Source of the DNA: an uncultured Tateyamaria sp.
Lineage (GTDB): Bacteria; Pseudomonadota; Alphaproteobacteria; Rhodobacterales; Rhodobacteraceae
Direction: 5' to 3'
DNA: 51,623 nt
Assembly: GCF_947494755.1 (NCBI RefSeq)
Contig: NZ_CANLVZ010000021.1
Span: 1 to 51,623 of the forward strand
Shown here: positions 24,801-27,985 of the stretch, piece after piece
Position numbering within the stretch: the first letter of the stretch is position 1
Layout of the letters: the number at the start of each line of letters is the position of its first letter
Notes under the pieces: model-generated
What the model was told of the DNA's origin: nothing
The model's database searches: none
What the model saw: the letters and a program-made list of their open reading frames with translations, nothing else
Translations under genes and position numbers: made by a program

Positions 24801-27129
24801 GCACAGCCTCGATCAGCGGCAGCGCGCGGTTTATCCCACCCGGAAAACCCGGAAACCACGAGTAGATGTCGAGGAACGGATTGGAATTCTTGAACAACAT
24901 CCCCATGTCGCCCGCCGCATCCGGGTTGAAGCCGGACCCTGCAAACACGAGGCCAAAGAGGCTCGTTGTTCCTTCCACTTCGCCTTCTTCAAGGTTGCGG
25001 AAGCCCGCGCTCCAGATTGTCGCAGCAGATTCAAAGTCGACAAAGCGCATTCCGCCGCGCAGATTAGGCCCGTCATCCCCCCATGTCGCAAAGTCCTCGG
25101 ACCCAAAGAAGTTCCGGAAGGCGTTGACCACATACATGTTGCCATCGCTGAACTGCATGTAGTTGATAAACGGAAGAAAATAGTCAAAATAGAGCGGGCT
25201 GGTCATGGTCGCGAAACTGGTCACACCGCCCGCAGAATCGAGGATGCCCCCCTGCCCCAACCCAAGCGGCAGGTTGTTGGTGCCGCCCACCAGCGGCACA
25301 CCCCAGAATTTCAGAACGTCATTGGGGCTGGGGTCCCACATGGTGGTCTGGTTGTACCACCAGATGTTGTCCGAATTTTCGGACCCTTCGAGGTCAGTGC
25401 CATCCGGGCTTTGGCCGTCGATGGTGTCGCCGTAGATGTCACCGCGGTACGATGTATTGAAGATCCAGTCACGGCCATTGCCGCCAATGGTGACAGCGCG
25501 TTCGCCGAAGATTGTTACGACCCAGTCATCACCGGCGCCACCATCAAGGACAAGACGCTCTTCTTTCTCGGCGATTGGACTGTTGTCACCCTCATAAAGG
25601 GCATCCCCTTTTTCGTAGTAAATCGGCTTGAACCCAACGAGGATGTCATCACCACCGTTGCCCCGCGCTTCGCCCCAGCCTTCGTGCACGACAAGGTTGC
25701 CCTCGTCATCGCCTTCAACGATGGTATCGAAGCCATCAAAGGTCCATTCGCCCTTTTCATTGAGCAAGTTGTTGTCTTCGAGGAACTCACGTGCGAAGGC
25801 CAGCGGCTTGCCCTCTGCAAAGAGCGGGCCTTCGAGACCAAAAAGACCGTCTTTGCCAACGACAAGGTCGGTCGCTTTCTCTTTCGTATATTCAAAGACG
25901 TCTGACACAAAGTTGACCGCGGCATTTGCGAGGCCAGCTGCCGTGCTCGCGGCGGATGCCAAAAGAGGCGCAAGGGCCTCAGCTGCCGCGTTACCCGCTT
26001 CGGGGAATAGGGCGTAAAATGCATTCGCCATCGCGCGGCCAGCAACATCCCCCGCAATGCTTGCCGCAATCGCTGCCGGCAATGTCAGCAGGCCGAAGCT
26101 CGCAACACCAGCCAAGGCGGCGGCGACCGCACCGGACAGGCCACTTACGACGCCGGCGACGATCTCGGCAAGAAGCTCCTTGTTTTCGTTGACCGGTTGC
26201 GTCTCATCATAGGTCGGCGCAGCTTGCGCAGTTGAGGCACTTGCACCCAGGGCAACAAGCGTTCCAACGGTAATGCCCAGACCGAAAACCCCAAGTTTCC
26301 CGGCTTCATCAATGTTATTTGTGATCAGCTCCAGAACGCGTTTGGGTATCTTATCAAAACTTGATATCTTCGCCCCGCCGACTTTCTCGTTCAGCGCGTC
26401 CCGCGCATAATCAAGTGATTTAACGACGTTATCGCCCTCGATTCCACCACCGGCACCTTCGATAAGTTTGATGTTGTTTTCGGCCACATAGGCTTCTGAG
26501 AACTTGGTCGAAGCTGCTTTGCTAACGGGGCCCGTTTTCTTGTAATCGGTAAAATCATCCAATGAGTTTTTTGAGAATATACCGCCGTTATCGATATTCG
26601 TGCCTTCAAATTCGAATTTTCCGGATGTTCCGATCTTGGGTTTGAGCGCCAAAGCCTCGCGACCAGCGGGAGAGTCTAGAATATTTTCAAGATTCAGATG
26701 CTTTTTGAAATCTGTTTCCAGTTGCGATGTGGATGGCTGACCTTTGTAGTCTTTTAGAAGTTTAGGGTCGCGACGCGATGTATACGCAACGAAACCATTT
26801 GTTTTGGCGCCACTTGGATCACTCGATTCGCGCAGAAAGTTCAATACGGCTGCAAAAGCCTCTGTCTGAGTGACAGCACCATTCGCGGGCAGATTTTTGA
26901 TTTGCCCGAGTGTTTGATTAAGTGCGTTATTCAGCCAAGGGTGTGACCCCGAGTGCAGCAGCTTATTGAGTTGCACCGAGCCGGTCTGTGTTGAAGGTCG
27001 TCCATCGAAATTGTATTCTCCGGAGACCGACCAACCCGGCATCCAATCCTGAATGTCCGGACCAAAACGTCGCGCGACTTCCCGTGGCAGAATGTCGTGA
27101 CCCTGAATACCCTGCGTGCTCACCGTCAA
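3304..27129 (-). CDS. Giant RTX adhesin/toxin with N-terminal nuclease-like domain
   Basis: An uninterrupted frame of 7,941 codons. In order: an AHH/HNH-like nuclease motif set (1-80), an unassigned A+T-rich segment (80-280), a hydrophobic alanine/glycine-rich segment (281-412), early RTX motifs, a FrpC-like self-processing module with Asp797-Pro798 at its start (798-968), a linker with an internal duplication (about 970-1485), some 22 RTX-associated blocks (1485-4437), cadherin-like repeats (4438-5135), a second RTX stretch (5136-5625), more cadherin-like and dystroglycan-type repeats (5626-7762), and a C-terminal RTX and secretion region ending DDQFSFY. The start is TTG, overlapping the immunity gene's stop as TTGA; a GTG two codons later with AAGG 10 bases upstream is an equal or better candidate. 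Residue numbers here count from the TTG. There is no signal peptide, as expected for type I export. Being an exported RTX protein is certain; acting as a toxin is inference from the first domain, the immunity gene and the acyltransferase. Confidence 0.95.
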   Translation of the reverse strand: MTVSTQGIQGHDILPREVARRFGPDIQDWMPGWSVSGEYNFDGRPSTQTGSVQLNKLLHSGSHPWLNNALNQTLGQIKNLPANGAVTQTEAFAAVLNFLRESSDPSGAKTNGFVAYTSRRDPKLLKDYKGQPSTSQLETDFKKHLNLENILDSPAGREALALKPKIGTSGKFEFEGTNIDNGGIFSKNSLDDFTDYKKTGPVSKAASTKFSEAYVAENNIKLIEGAGGGIEGDNVVKSLDYARDALNEKVGGAKISSFDKIPKRVLELITNNIDEAGKLGVFGLGITVGTLVALGASASTAQAAPTYDETQPVNENKELLAEIVAGVVSGLSGAVAAALAGVASFGLLTLPAAIAASIAGDVAGRAMANAFYALFPEAGNAAAEALAPLLASAASTAAGLANAAVNFVSDVFEYTKEKATDLVVGKDGLFGLEGPLFAEGKPLAFAREFLEDNNLLNEKGEWTFDGFDTIVEGDDEGNLVVHEGWGEARGNGGDDILVGFKPIYYEKGDALYEGDNSPIAEKEERLVLDGGAGDDWVVTIFGERAVTIGGNGRDWIFNTSYRGDIYGDTIDGQSPDGTDLEGSENSDNIWWYNQTTMWDPSPNDVLKFWGVPLVGGTNNLPLGLGQGGILDSAGGVTSFATMTSPLYFDYFLPFINYMQFSDGNMYVVNAFRNFFGSEDFATWGDDGPNLRGGMRFVDFESAATIWSAGFRNLEEGEVEGTTSLFGLVFAGSGFNPDAAGDMGMLFKNSNPFLDIYSWFPGFPGGINRALPLIEAVLTYAGAASLWGKAWEWVDGVDPLILDLDGDGIETIAMQRANVFFDFDGDFFAERTGWLDGDDGFLVLDENGNGLIDDISEMFGGVGASGFAELAAYDGNEDGVITIDDAIFAELRIWQDRNQNGVTDGGELKTLSELGIASIDAGGTDLPEGTETPQGTELHRVGEFAFEDGRTSKVYDAVFELDDVVTQFNGEVGQAAWLSDDSVLYARGFGNVINLDVAMSNDFALADIARTAAAAMTTPDLAELRAASADLLGQWSFVQNLTRELAPVLLDETNGQTTLQDRAIYVEDATGGYWTLESGAPVTDVDGIEIARPTLQDVMAHTAPAGQVWQLEQMFSPSDRGEPLQTREAAPYLAEVIEGRVVVRDYGAQSEDGTWSLASGAPVTDADGAVITNPTVADIAAMAPPAGQEWRIEEIGFNALAAVEVEAIGVNFIDGLVVDYTVEVTDADGSFYVWARNLDRALELQAKIGTAQDFNLRNFEIDFDTLDEVGSTDDSQFRVELLTPGQFNLATSMSGFDFRPEMLSASIAADTGVISYTISPERDTGVAGPDGYVSGINAMIELLDIVMDQYITASRAFAARIALQGGLSEFAQGIEYISGNDSFAPTTDQELIPLFEAIFEAMPDTYDAARDYLMDWNEILVQIYPDYRPNGSGNTGGATVAIDQNFILQNVIPVYETVSTPLDLRSVMFALSTDQSRLVDHDETATEVAGTSGVDYIYMTAGDQTYRGGRGEDVYFVGGDSGNDIIIDYDTGERDGLRFTAVLPDQVTAVRDGQDMVLTIEGRTDEIRIKDQFLGELNPILDNKRQDSGVDHISFADGTLWDRFQMALEVSRPTDANDVIIGSGSGDVLQGGLGNDVLRGGLGGDYYFFGIGDGQDVISDRIDFETSISQFGIGPLKGGLDFLFFREGITEQQTRLQRDGRSDDLQIFILDDQGNETGDSLYIEGQFSGIRDPLNGALGEFDESLDFDFVSPFMIERFVFDDGASLDFEQIMERVLANAKTDGDDVIYGMLNDNTLDGGAGDDFLSGEGGADTYIFGRGYGEDVVLDADYSLSVIGEKPTDTLQFRDDLRWSDFDFERDGAGDTLTLRVSGTGDAVIMTDFLSSALFVGYINRIENIAFGDGTIWSWDKLLQHYVDIAATDGDDTVYGFSVADSIDGGAGDDRLEGQGGNDVYVWARDTGSDTIFDSGGADRVELRGLNSADVTFGRTDLDLIITDNTTGNRLVLENQYVRAFVQAFAVEELIFDDRAITFTDLNPEDIDIIGTSGADTLRGSNFAETIDGGAGDDLLIGRDGGDTYKFDAGYGADVIVDVREQPSWDDRRFVPQIVDDTVAFGGDINRGNVEFTKDGNDLVITIADRPDSLRIRDQFAGTVSGVERFTFRNEPDLTISDVEELLQIEGGNRGDNLIEGVPDQPNTLDGRQGDDTLRGGTEGDSYAFGLDYDLDRIEEVADASGVIDRIVFGEAITSAQLILRRDGDDLLVDLGNGRDVLTIADGLTTSTIEEFNFADGTTLTGEQVRDLLLSGTDGDDQLTGFDGRADVLAGGAGSDALAGGTGDDTYRFGFGDGADSARDTGGIDQIAFGTGVGRGDVSFDQIEEDLLVTLDATGETLVILKGASSDAADWVENFVFEDGTELSLDAVRNEILQNQTNGGMDVLDATSFDVDFALIPGAGFDAVKMADDTSISFSAGDGVDRITPPETLTSAEIVFDDLTSQQAEVRITSLTGDDLTIGFPETGDQIILVGGRVSATLPTLRFADGVNWQRADVLAALIETQQTERADVVFGTALDDVIQGGQGDDDLRGGAGDDRFIFERGDGRDVITDISGTDVVEIRGYLASEMTVSLPVASADTYAFDPAARSELVLSFEGGRDEITLRFDGDLNGVETVVFGDGSTISRAELITQAIGKGTPFDDVMSGTDENETFEGGAGDDLLRGDGGDDTYIFRRGDGRDVINEAGSRLDVNTLVLPDHLPGEVRIITTDDNFTSDIIVLLGNGDQVTLENALSTFSARVTTIRFADGTEWGRNEIDNALENSVVDSVPRIVQGTDGDDVIEASPVAEILEGGDGYDVYNYTRGDGFDRINDLPDTREGNSLRLNGYTIDEAEYAQLSADKEDLIVRFAGTEDSIVIDNAFFSTSSSSTFSGGVTTRTIWRSIKELIFDDGTVTIDTIGEMLIAAQVSDGDDLIEMTGLFETVEGGLGNDVFQGDFRDDTLIFNRGDGHDIIRPSDSSGKGTLDIRGYLESEVTVTRDVYAERGYILTFEGTDDRIELRGDGRVGAGAIDEVLFAGGVRWSFSQLEARAVVTNGGANDGVATDGNDTLVGSNDLSETFEGGLGDDVIEPGYRSSRTDTIVYSRGDGVDFVSLGDTYAVRVGIEFTDINPSDVRLIQSPIATQGQYDPEDLIIEIIGTTDRIVVQEGTSGLRSIDFADGTYWSLSQIAAQTEIYPGPAGQVEVINVSPYEATVDAAAGDQSYFVENSEGYTGDVTFEYARGDGHDSFTSYSDFFFGGSDFGGSGNRIKLLDVASTEVSLWFLPPASVFDDGNDLMIDWGVSTDSLRIVAATSPFGGTSFREVEFSDGLILSLDQLIAQAEAAELADPRTYDGAFTFERGVQAGRYAPVPTTDDNGGGGPDLPIGPDDPFGPGGGAADADITLVGVLESELSVERRSDRLVLNIAERVADPSDGGQIWLAPEAELTGTTVTLDDGTVLTSSDLIALIPVVQATEGDDVLRADSFNPGGVTMEGLGGDDVLVSPFENTTFVYARGDGNDLITAEADPFDVENRLELSGIAPDAFSLVVQGPDLLIRIDESAPGAGDGSFIRFVNGYTIENIFDVESPTLERARLGEITFDDGTIWDAATIEGILSPDPSSDGNDIIEDAKGPGTYELGRGDDVVITDGYNDTYIYNNGDGNDVIDDSGSRFNSGNDVLQLPDFNTADVRFVRDADDLLVVIDANVDAGIEAGSLRMSDAYRSDADQNNLIDRIVFQDGSELAIGDVLQSVIDASITAGNDLTVGTDFDDQLAASAGDDVLEGGAGDDSYFWTHGDGDDIILESGIGNASDLDQLTLVGVDAANVSYELISEGLMLRIAESAPGAADGGSVLIQGMFVEADTPYNGLTPGGGIEALQIGDDAVLDLGALRTQILATLASPFDDKLTGSAGADTIEGGAGDDILSGLGGDDVYIWSRGDGADRILENSTTGSRDDRLELRGVDPGEVTLKGGFESDLEIIIADSSPGAGDGGRITARSSITTFTGRGIESIAFDDGTVWTRTEFADLAASNTATPGNDRITGTSGADTLDGLGGDDRLIGGDGADLYLYTRGGGADIIDDRLGVANSLQIAGYAAEDVTFTRRGIDGPDLIIRLTDLGDEITIVDGLVDGATAITSITLSDDGTTFDLSQIEEALVQAQSSDEADVIVGTVAADVLAGGTGTDLLAGGAGDDNYIFAKGDGDDRISDDGNDTGDVLRLDGLTPDDLAFALRAGADSLDLALVFVDGRDRIILEGALATGVDGVDRIIFADGTEWDRTEMRAQALGFAETARSESVHGFDGDDVFHGSAGADVMLGGVGADTYIMARGNGHDEIRELGGEGLFLDRVEFPDFVSSEVSVTRLFKGSDTIKLSFTSAPEDSLTIVDALAGNRAGIEQFAFSDGVTWTIATLEELLANNAPVAVADGYFTVTEGEAVTIAASTLLRNDFDADGDDLSIIAVDGGPNGMAELDQNGDVVFTPATEFFGPTQLTYTLSDGRNGLTTTTVDLRVRPIAEARDDTGFVMDEDGFLTIEAERLLSNDIDGDRLLIAQVFNAENGSVSLSSVGEVTFTPDQNFVGTGSFTYLANTPEGGSAEARVSIVVQGVNDAPDARNDVGFVTDEDNAFLIATSVLLGNDRDVDGDTFAITSVISNENVTAELTDDGFIVVTPRPFFFGEAYFDYVIADPDGLTDTARVEIEVTPVNDAPIPGEDVYSLLEDTPFIVNITDLLANDFDPDGDTLSLVQLRASSFFGDAFGGTAERLDNDTILFTPWADFDGTAFFGYVVDDGQGANAIGRVTINMEPVNDRPITGNDDVRDTAFSTLLRGTEDVPLEIPISALMQNDADVEGLALTFDNVSDAADGVVTITDYGTVIFTPDADFWGLTTFNYIVSDPEGAVADATVTLFFDNVGDAPPVVVNDSVSVFEDVVTIIPQEVLLSNDSDIDRDTLEITGFRLPGRFDFPADRLEGTIERNAAGDFVFTPDLNVTDVSGFFYTVSDGADGSTEGFVNIEIIPQNDQPTAVTDTVASTQLNVPLVVRIAEIMANDFDVDEEAVSFVGVDSASVGTATVEGDFIVLRVPEGFSGPIALTYRITDAAGFEDTALITAVVTDSYDLTLTGTPQDDLLIGNDLGETIIGLAGDDRIEANDGADLIDAGTGADTILAGAGDDLIAGGDDGDSIDGGEGIDTLTFEASDVGVRADLSTRVGQGGHAQGDIYTNLEALIGSEWNDTLGGDSADNLLEGRGGRDLLEGRDGADTVRGGAGDDVLVGGAGGDDLDGGVGRDAADYRSSEAAVTVSLANNTASGGDAAGDTLTSIEDLAGSDFDDALTGDDAGNILSGGRGADTLDGGAGDDILSGGRGADVLRGGAGIDTADYTLSVDGVQVDMADGSAGGGDATGDVFDSIEIVQGSFHDDTISGNDDDNILRGGRGADIMDGRDGFDTADYSTADEGIAVDLSTGLGTAGEALGDTLSNIEAVTGSVNNDTITGGAGDDLINGNWGDDRMAGAAGSDGYVFGYDSGTDLVIEAGDAGDIDRVVLMDDILPKDLSVIREGDDLLLELERDEGFLIDTLRVRDHFLGTETGIEEVVFADGTVWDRDQIDALQRLGRFNAADDVYRLAIEDEQEVIDPAFLIQNDVSGGTDGIALISVQNAVNGVVEILPDGQIGFVGDADFFGDAFFDYTLRDQFGRESTARVEVNVAPVNDAPEGVNDGVFAGVEDTILRIRISDLLANDMDIEGDALTLDDMTPLLDLDGQEIDPSPALPNDFPFNFSLTNAIGWINGDVIEIKPDDDHFGPAGLIYTLSDEDGLTSTAEVSLFFAAVNDAPRSGLDGETIRLERTAELSVDDLMRNDLDIEGDAFSITDVSDAFGGTLEYNAATGTILFTPDALGTAGFTYELTDARGAVATIPVELTVIPLNDAPDARDDGGFVTLEDQVLLIDPADLLANDTDDTDPLDEVLFISGLDRFAENGRVAFTVDGLIQFTPRSDYNGEAGFLYQVADGNGGFDEGYVSITILPSNRAPVLRDDVAQGDEDTVITVIPGEVFGNDLDPEGDVIFFESLDVLGALTEDFSQRDAFAADFGFDMDALTDTAVLTVTLDDGTDLPDGLTVDPDTLILSGTRTDGLTEAFTVTGTYTDGNTSHSWSLDVPTDADLAAGVSLTPELALFDISAGTFSVQTAAGRRLPSWLEFDPETLTLTQTDPVGADDTDLVRLQLRFDALEEAETETQVNFGRDGFAIEVVIDPQAPDLASLNALFANDPFFAAQGLYAVPVGGGQTLTAEMETGADLVEWLSFDAAALSFEGTPPPVFVGTPGVRIDATGGPRDFAIVTELPIDDVVTFATLDGVLTNLFDDRFLLGTPEDFTGQIALRYSAADEKGGVSAEDAIIVVNVFDQPETPDAGDDIIAATEDVAQTFALVDLLANDVDDDGDPIRVIDIAQPQNGTLSIALASLTLAVPTGLPVLSGGVYAATLADGSDLPAWLSINTATGDLSGDVPLDATGVLDLIVTVTDGVESFAEPLSTVLDGNDGVMLTYTPYAGYNGIDTLVYTITDDQQGTGQGRVTFEIAAVNDPPEAVTDMFDAFEDETLVLSVADLLANDTDVDGDALTLVSVDDAINGTVVLDGGEVRFTPDPNYAGPASFTYLINDGTGESATGTVTLNVISTNVAPVAATDTFDALEDTPLTISIADLLANDFDPDGDAFSFVSAFATAQEGEIFLLPGGELQFISRENLNGPVTLDYTISDGRLTDRGSIVVNIAAVNDAPILNPDAAILGTEDTALSITMADLLANDVDVEGDSFSVVSIASVDNGTATLNGGVVTFTPRADYFGDAGFEYVVEDSRGAQSTGYALITLNPENDLPFAITDNLSTNEDTPLEIDPALLVANDIDPDGDTLSVLSIFQTFAPGPFGPFAEVPLEQLENGNYLFTPDLNDFGETVLQYRIIDAGDQPVTGTIVIDMIPVPDDPIARDDAFDGVEDTPLSLLIGDLLANDDDPDFTGLTLTGVSNENGISVVNDGQGRLLITPDANRNGPTSFEYTIVDGDGVEARAEVTITFAAVNDAPDIAPIALTGTEDTAFAATLDPSLFTDVDGDAVSVDVRGVNGAALPAWLDFDLLTLTLSGTPPANFNGDVLLDVAAFDGKVETVQTVTLTIAPVNDAPTIAATMLEGVEDTVLDLVLDAALFADVDGDALSIDVQGPAGAARPDWIAFDPDTLRLTGTPPADFNGEIALELSAFDGTVTVVRPVTLTLVAVNDAPEAGDDSHDAGMDLVFTLRAADLLANDMDVEGDTLSIINVTGAQGVQAALDDAGDIVISRDRALEGEVTLTYTVSDGALSDTAAIVLNLTAANRAPQIAPISALQGIEDTALDVAFGADVATDPDGDALILSVTRASGTALPNWLQFDATERRLTGQPPADFFGTLALQLVATDGALSTTRDFELVIDPVNDAPILQAPLSDRTVQEDTPFSVTLQQNIYADVDGDTLSFALVNADGSALPDWISFDADTLTLTGQAPADFAGTYGLRLLISDGQIEISDDFDLVVLGSNDAPVITTPLADIDTDDAGAPLVTGTPFEVSIDLSGFEDPDGDDLTFAVRLADGSDLPAWLQVSQAGLTGTAPADAAGTLSIAVQATDGTFSVEDSFDLTFAPGANVGPVANDDSFTTAVQDTLRIDAAALLANDTDGDGDALTVIDVAYTGPGTVGLENGVVSYLAGFDFEGTDQFTYTVSDGTNTDTATVSIEVSNDFDDAQDGGQGTDLLFGGRGDDLLSGGSGGDLLFGGRGDDFVSGGSGRDVLFGGSGADTIDGGQDRDTIFGGSGDDVIRGGAGRDALFGGRGSDRFEFGTGDGRDTIYDFEVSRATRRSFIEGDEIALRVEGIESFDDLLGSARETGGGVLFDFGDGDQLFLAGTQLAALDDDQFSFY
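3844..10254 (-). repeat. Second cadherin-like repeat array of the giant protein
   Basis: Residues about 5626-7762. Roughly 13 units of about 95-110 residues carry the linker VNDAP, then (D/N)D...EDT, LLANDxDxDGD and a late FTYxxxDG. These are cadherin-like/VCBS-type Ig folds known from large biofilm adhesins. Towards the C-terminus (about residues 7085-7680) at least five units switch to the dystroglycan/He-PIG type, with the core LPxWLxFD...LxGxPPxxFxG. They likely act as a rigid, calcium-stabilised stalk. Confidence 0.85.
10255..11724 (-). repeat. Internal RTX nonapeptide block of the giant protein
   Basis: Residues about 5136-5625. Clusters of GGxGxDxLx nonapeptides alternate with about 60-residue units containing ADYxxS...VxVDLxxGxxxGGxAxGDTLxxIE. 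A final RTX-associated block contains VVFADGTVWDRDQI. The stretch separates the two cadherin-like arrays and should bind many calcium ions. Confidence 0.85.
11725..13818 (-). repeat. First cadherin-like repeat array of the giant protein
   Basis: Residues about 4438-5135. I count seven units of about 95-110 residues that begin near NAPVAVADG or VNDAP and contain EDxxxxI and LLxNDxDxDGD. The fold class is the same as in the second array, and the role is probably structural. Confidence 0.85.
13819..22677 (-). repeat. Array of about 22 RTX-associated blocks in the giant protein
   Basis: Residues about 1485-4437. Each unit averages 130-135 residues: two or three nonapeptides (GxxGDDxLxGGxGDD), YxFxxGDGxDxIxD, a DLxIxxxxxxDxIxIxDxF stretch, then a closing (I/V)xFADGTxW. 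This matches the haemolysin-type calcium-binding-related repeat of long RTX proteins. The unit count was made by eye from the closing motif and could be off by one or two. Confidence 0.85.
23566..23934 (-). repeat. Internal duplication in the linker after the self-processing module
   Basis: Residues about 1066-1107 and 1147-1188 share a repeated unit about 80 residues apart. The first copy reads GYWTLESGAPVTDVDG and later APAGQVWQLEQM; the second reads GTWSLASGAPVTDADG and later PPAGQEWRIEEI. I do not recognise this unit as a named domain. Confidence 0.7.
24226..24741 (-). other. FrpC-like Ca2+-dependent self-processing module (Asp797-Pro798)
   Basis: Residues 798-968 line up by memory with the self-processing module of meningococcal FrpC: DPLILDLDGDGIET at the start, GWLDGDDGFLVLDENGNGLI, an AAYDGNEDGVITIDDA calcium loop, FAELRIWQDRNQNGVTDGGE and LKTLSELGIASID. 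The length of about 171 residues matches the roughly 177 of the known module. In that family calcium binding breaks the Asp-Pro bond at the module start, leaving a reactive C-terminal Asp on the upstream piece. Here the Asp codon is 24739-24741 and the Pro codon 24736-24738, so cleavage would free a 797-residue N-terminal fragment. Homology is clear; actual cleavage is inferred. Confidence 0.85.
25894..26289 (-). other. Hydrophobic segment of the giant protein, possible membrane-insertion and acylation region
   Basis: Residues about 281-412 are very rich in Ala, Gly, Val and Leu, with candidate helices near 281-304 (VFGLGITVGTLVALGA), 321-365 and 380-405. RTX pore-formers carry a hydrophobic domain followed by lysines acylated by HlyC. 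Lysines follow here too (EYTKEKAT, then VVGK at residue 426). Membrane insertion and acylation at these lysines are inference only. Confidence 0.5.
26890..27129 (-). other. AHH/HNH-superfamily nuclease-like domain at the toxin N-terminus
   Basis: Residues 1-80 hold GHDILPREVARRFG (H11) and, 48 residues later, LLHSGSHPWLNNAL (H59, H63, N67). This matches the order and wording of the AHH-type Endo VII/HNH nucleases of polymorphic toxins: an HH-I-I/L-P start, a conserved Leu/Asn stretch, then HxGxHxxYN. One difference is Asp12 where the second His of the HH pair is usual. The domain normally sits at a toxin C-terminus; its N-terminal position fits an exporter that needs the C-terminus for its signal. 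Confidence 0.65.
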
Positions 27130-27800
27130 ACAACCTTCATTTTAAACATCTTAGGCACAACTAACTTCGCGTCCGCCATGGCTGAGCGCAATTCATCCGA
27201 AACGATCCAATTGTATCCAAGAATCTTCTTTTCGACCCAAAGATGCTTGCCTTCAAACTCAGTCTTTCTAAGCGCAAACTCACTGATACCGCTCGTTGGT
27301 CCCGTGAGCTGATAATGCTCTGACAGCTTAGATTTATACCAGATTTCTGGATCGCTCTGATCCGGATCAAAACTATCAAGAAACGACTGCACCGCTATGA
27401 GGTAGTAAATTCCTGAGTAGGGCTCACCATTCGGCTTGAGCAATTGAACAGGGTTAAACTTGTGGATGCCAGGCTCAAAGCGCTCAATGATCTCTTTGAA
27501 CTCCGCGCTTACTGCGCGAAGTTGGCCCAACAACTCAGCAACGGACCCGATAGTTTTGTAAACGCGTGTAGTTTTGAATTCCGTCGGCCATTCATGGTCC
27601 AGTATTTCGCCTTCATCCGTGCTGAATTTCCTCGCCACATATGCATGATAGCTATTGAAACGGCCATTAAATTTTTGACGGTCCTCATCGGTAAGGACAG
27701 TGTTGAAATATGTCTCATTTCGCTCGGTCCAATCGACAAAATCACCGTCGAGAAAGAAGCGGCCAAACGAGGATACTGGGCTATCTAGAAACCAGACCAT
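27126..27800 (-). CDS. Imm11/DUF1629-like immunity protein
   Basis: A 224-residue soluble protein without signal peptide or membrane segment. The C-terminal third carries the pattern I recall for the Imm11 (DUF1629) family: a GKHLWVEKK stretch, then WIVSDELRSAMADAKL and a short hydrophobic end. The family is known as immunity proteins in polymorphic-toxin loci, including beside AHH-type nucleases. It starts at ATG behind GGAGA (8 bases). Its TGA overlaps the TTG start of the giant toxin gene, so immunity is translated just before toxin. I infer that it binds the N-terminal nuclease in the cytoplasm before export and in neighbouring sister cells. The family call is from memory of motifs, not an alignment. 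Base composition is lower in GC than the flanking metabolic genes. Confidence 0.65.
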   Translation of the reverse strand: MVWFLDSPVSSFGRFFLDGDFVDWTERNETYFNTVLTDEDRQKFNGRFNSYHAYVARKFSTDEGEILDHEWPTEFKTTRVYKTIGSVAELLGQLRAVSAEFKEIIERFEPGIHKFNPVQLLKPNGEPYSGIYYLIAVQSFLDSFDPDQSDPEIWYKSKLSEHYQLTGPTSGISEFALRKTEFEGKHLWVEKKILGYNWIVSDELRSAMADAKLVVPKMFKMKVV

Positions 27801-27817
27801 TGGGGTATCTCCATTAT

Positions 27818-27985
27818 CTAAACTGAGGAAGGGGACACGTTACCGAACGCGATCAAATCAATTGAAGGCACAAGGTTACATTCCCAATTCATTCCCCCAA
27901 CGGCTGAGCCAGCATTATCCAAGTCAACAACTAGCCATGGTACACTTGTGCTCAAATCAAGCTTGCTACGATCAAAAATATTCAT
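27818..27985 (-). CDS. Small unknown protein (55 residues) between two operon genes
   Basis: An open frame from ATG at 27985 (or GTG at 28000) that overlaps the end of the upstream gene by 14 bases and ends 17 bases before the immunity gene. It encodes MNIFDRSKLDLSTSVPWLVV and a neutral remainder, with no signal peptide or transmembrane helix. Without it there would be a 171-base hole in an otherwise tight operon, and the overlap suggests coupling. No family is recognised and no strong ribosome-binding site is visible. It may be a real small gene or an accidental frame. Confidence 0.4.
   Translation of the reverse strand: MNIFDRSKLDLSTSVPWLVVDLDNAGSAVGGMNWECNLVPSIDLIAFGNVSPSSV

Noticed and set aside
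25900-27129. LapA-type retention module with a di-alanine cleavage site at the giant protein's N-terminus
   Set aside because: The N-terminus lacks the glycine-rich retention module, and no LapD/LapG-like genes are near. The AHH-like motifs and the FrpC-type module explain the region better.
3304-27129. MARTX toxin with cysteine protease domain
   Set aside because: No MARTX-type repeats, no inositol-phosphate-activated cysteine protease motif and no actin- or Rho-targeting effector domains were seen. The processing module is of the Asp-Pro type.
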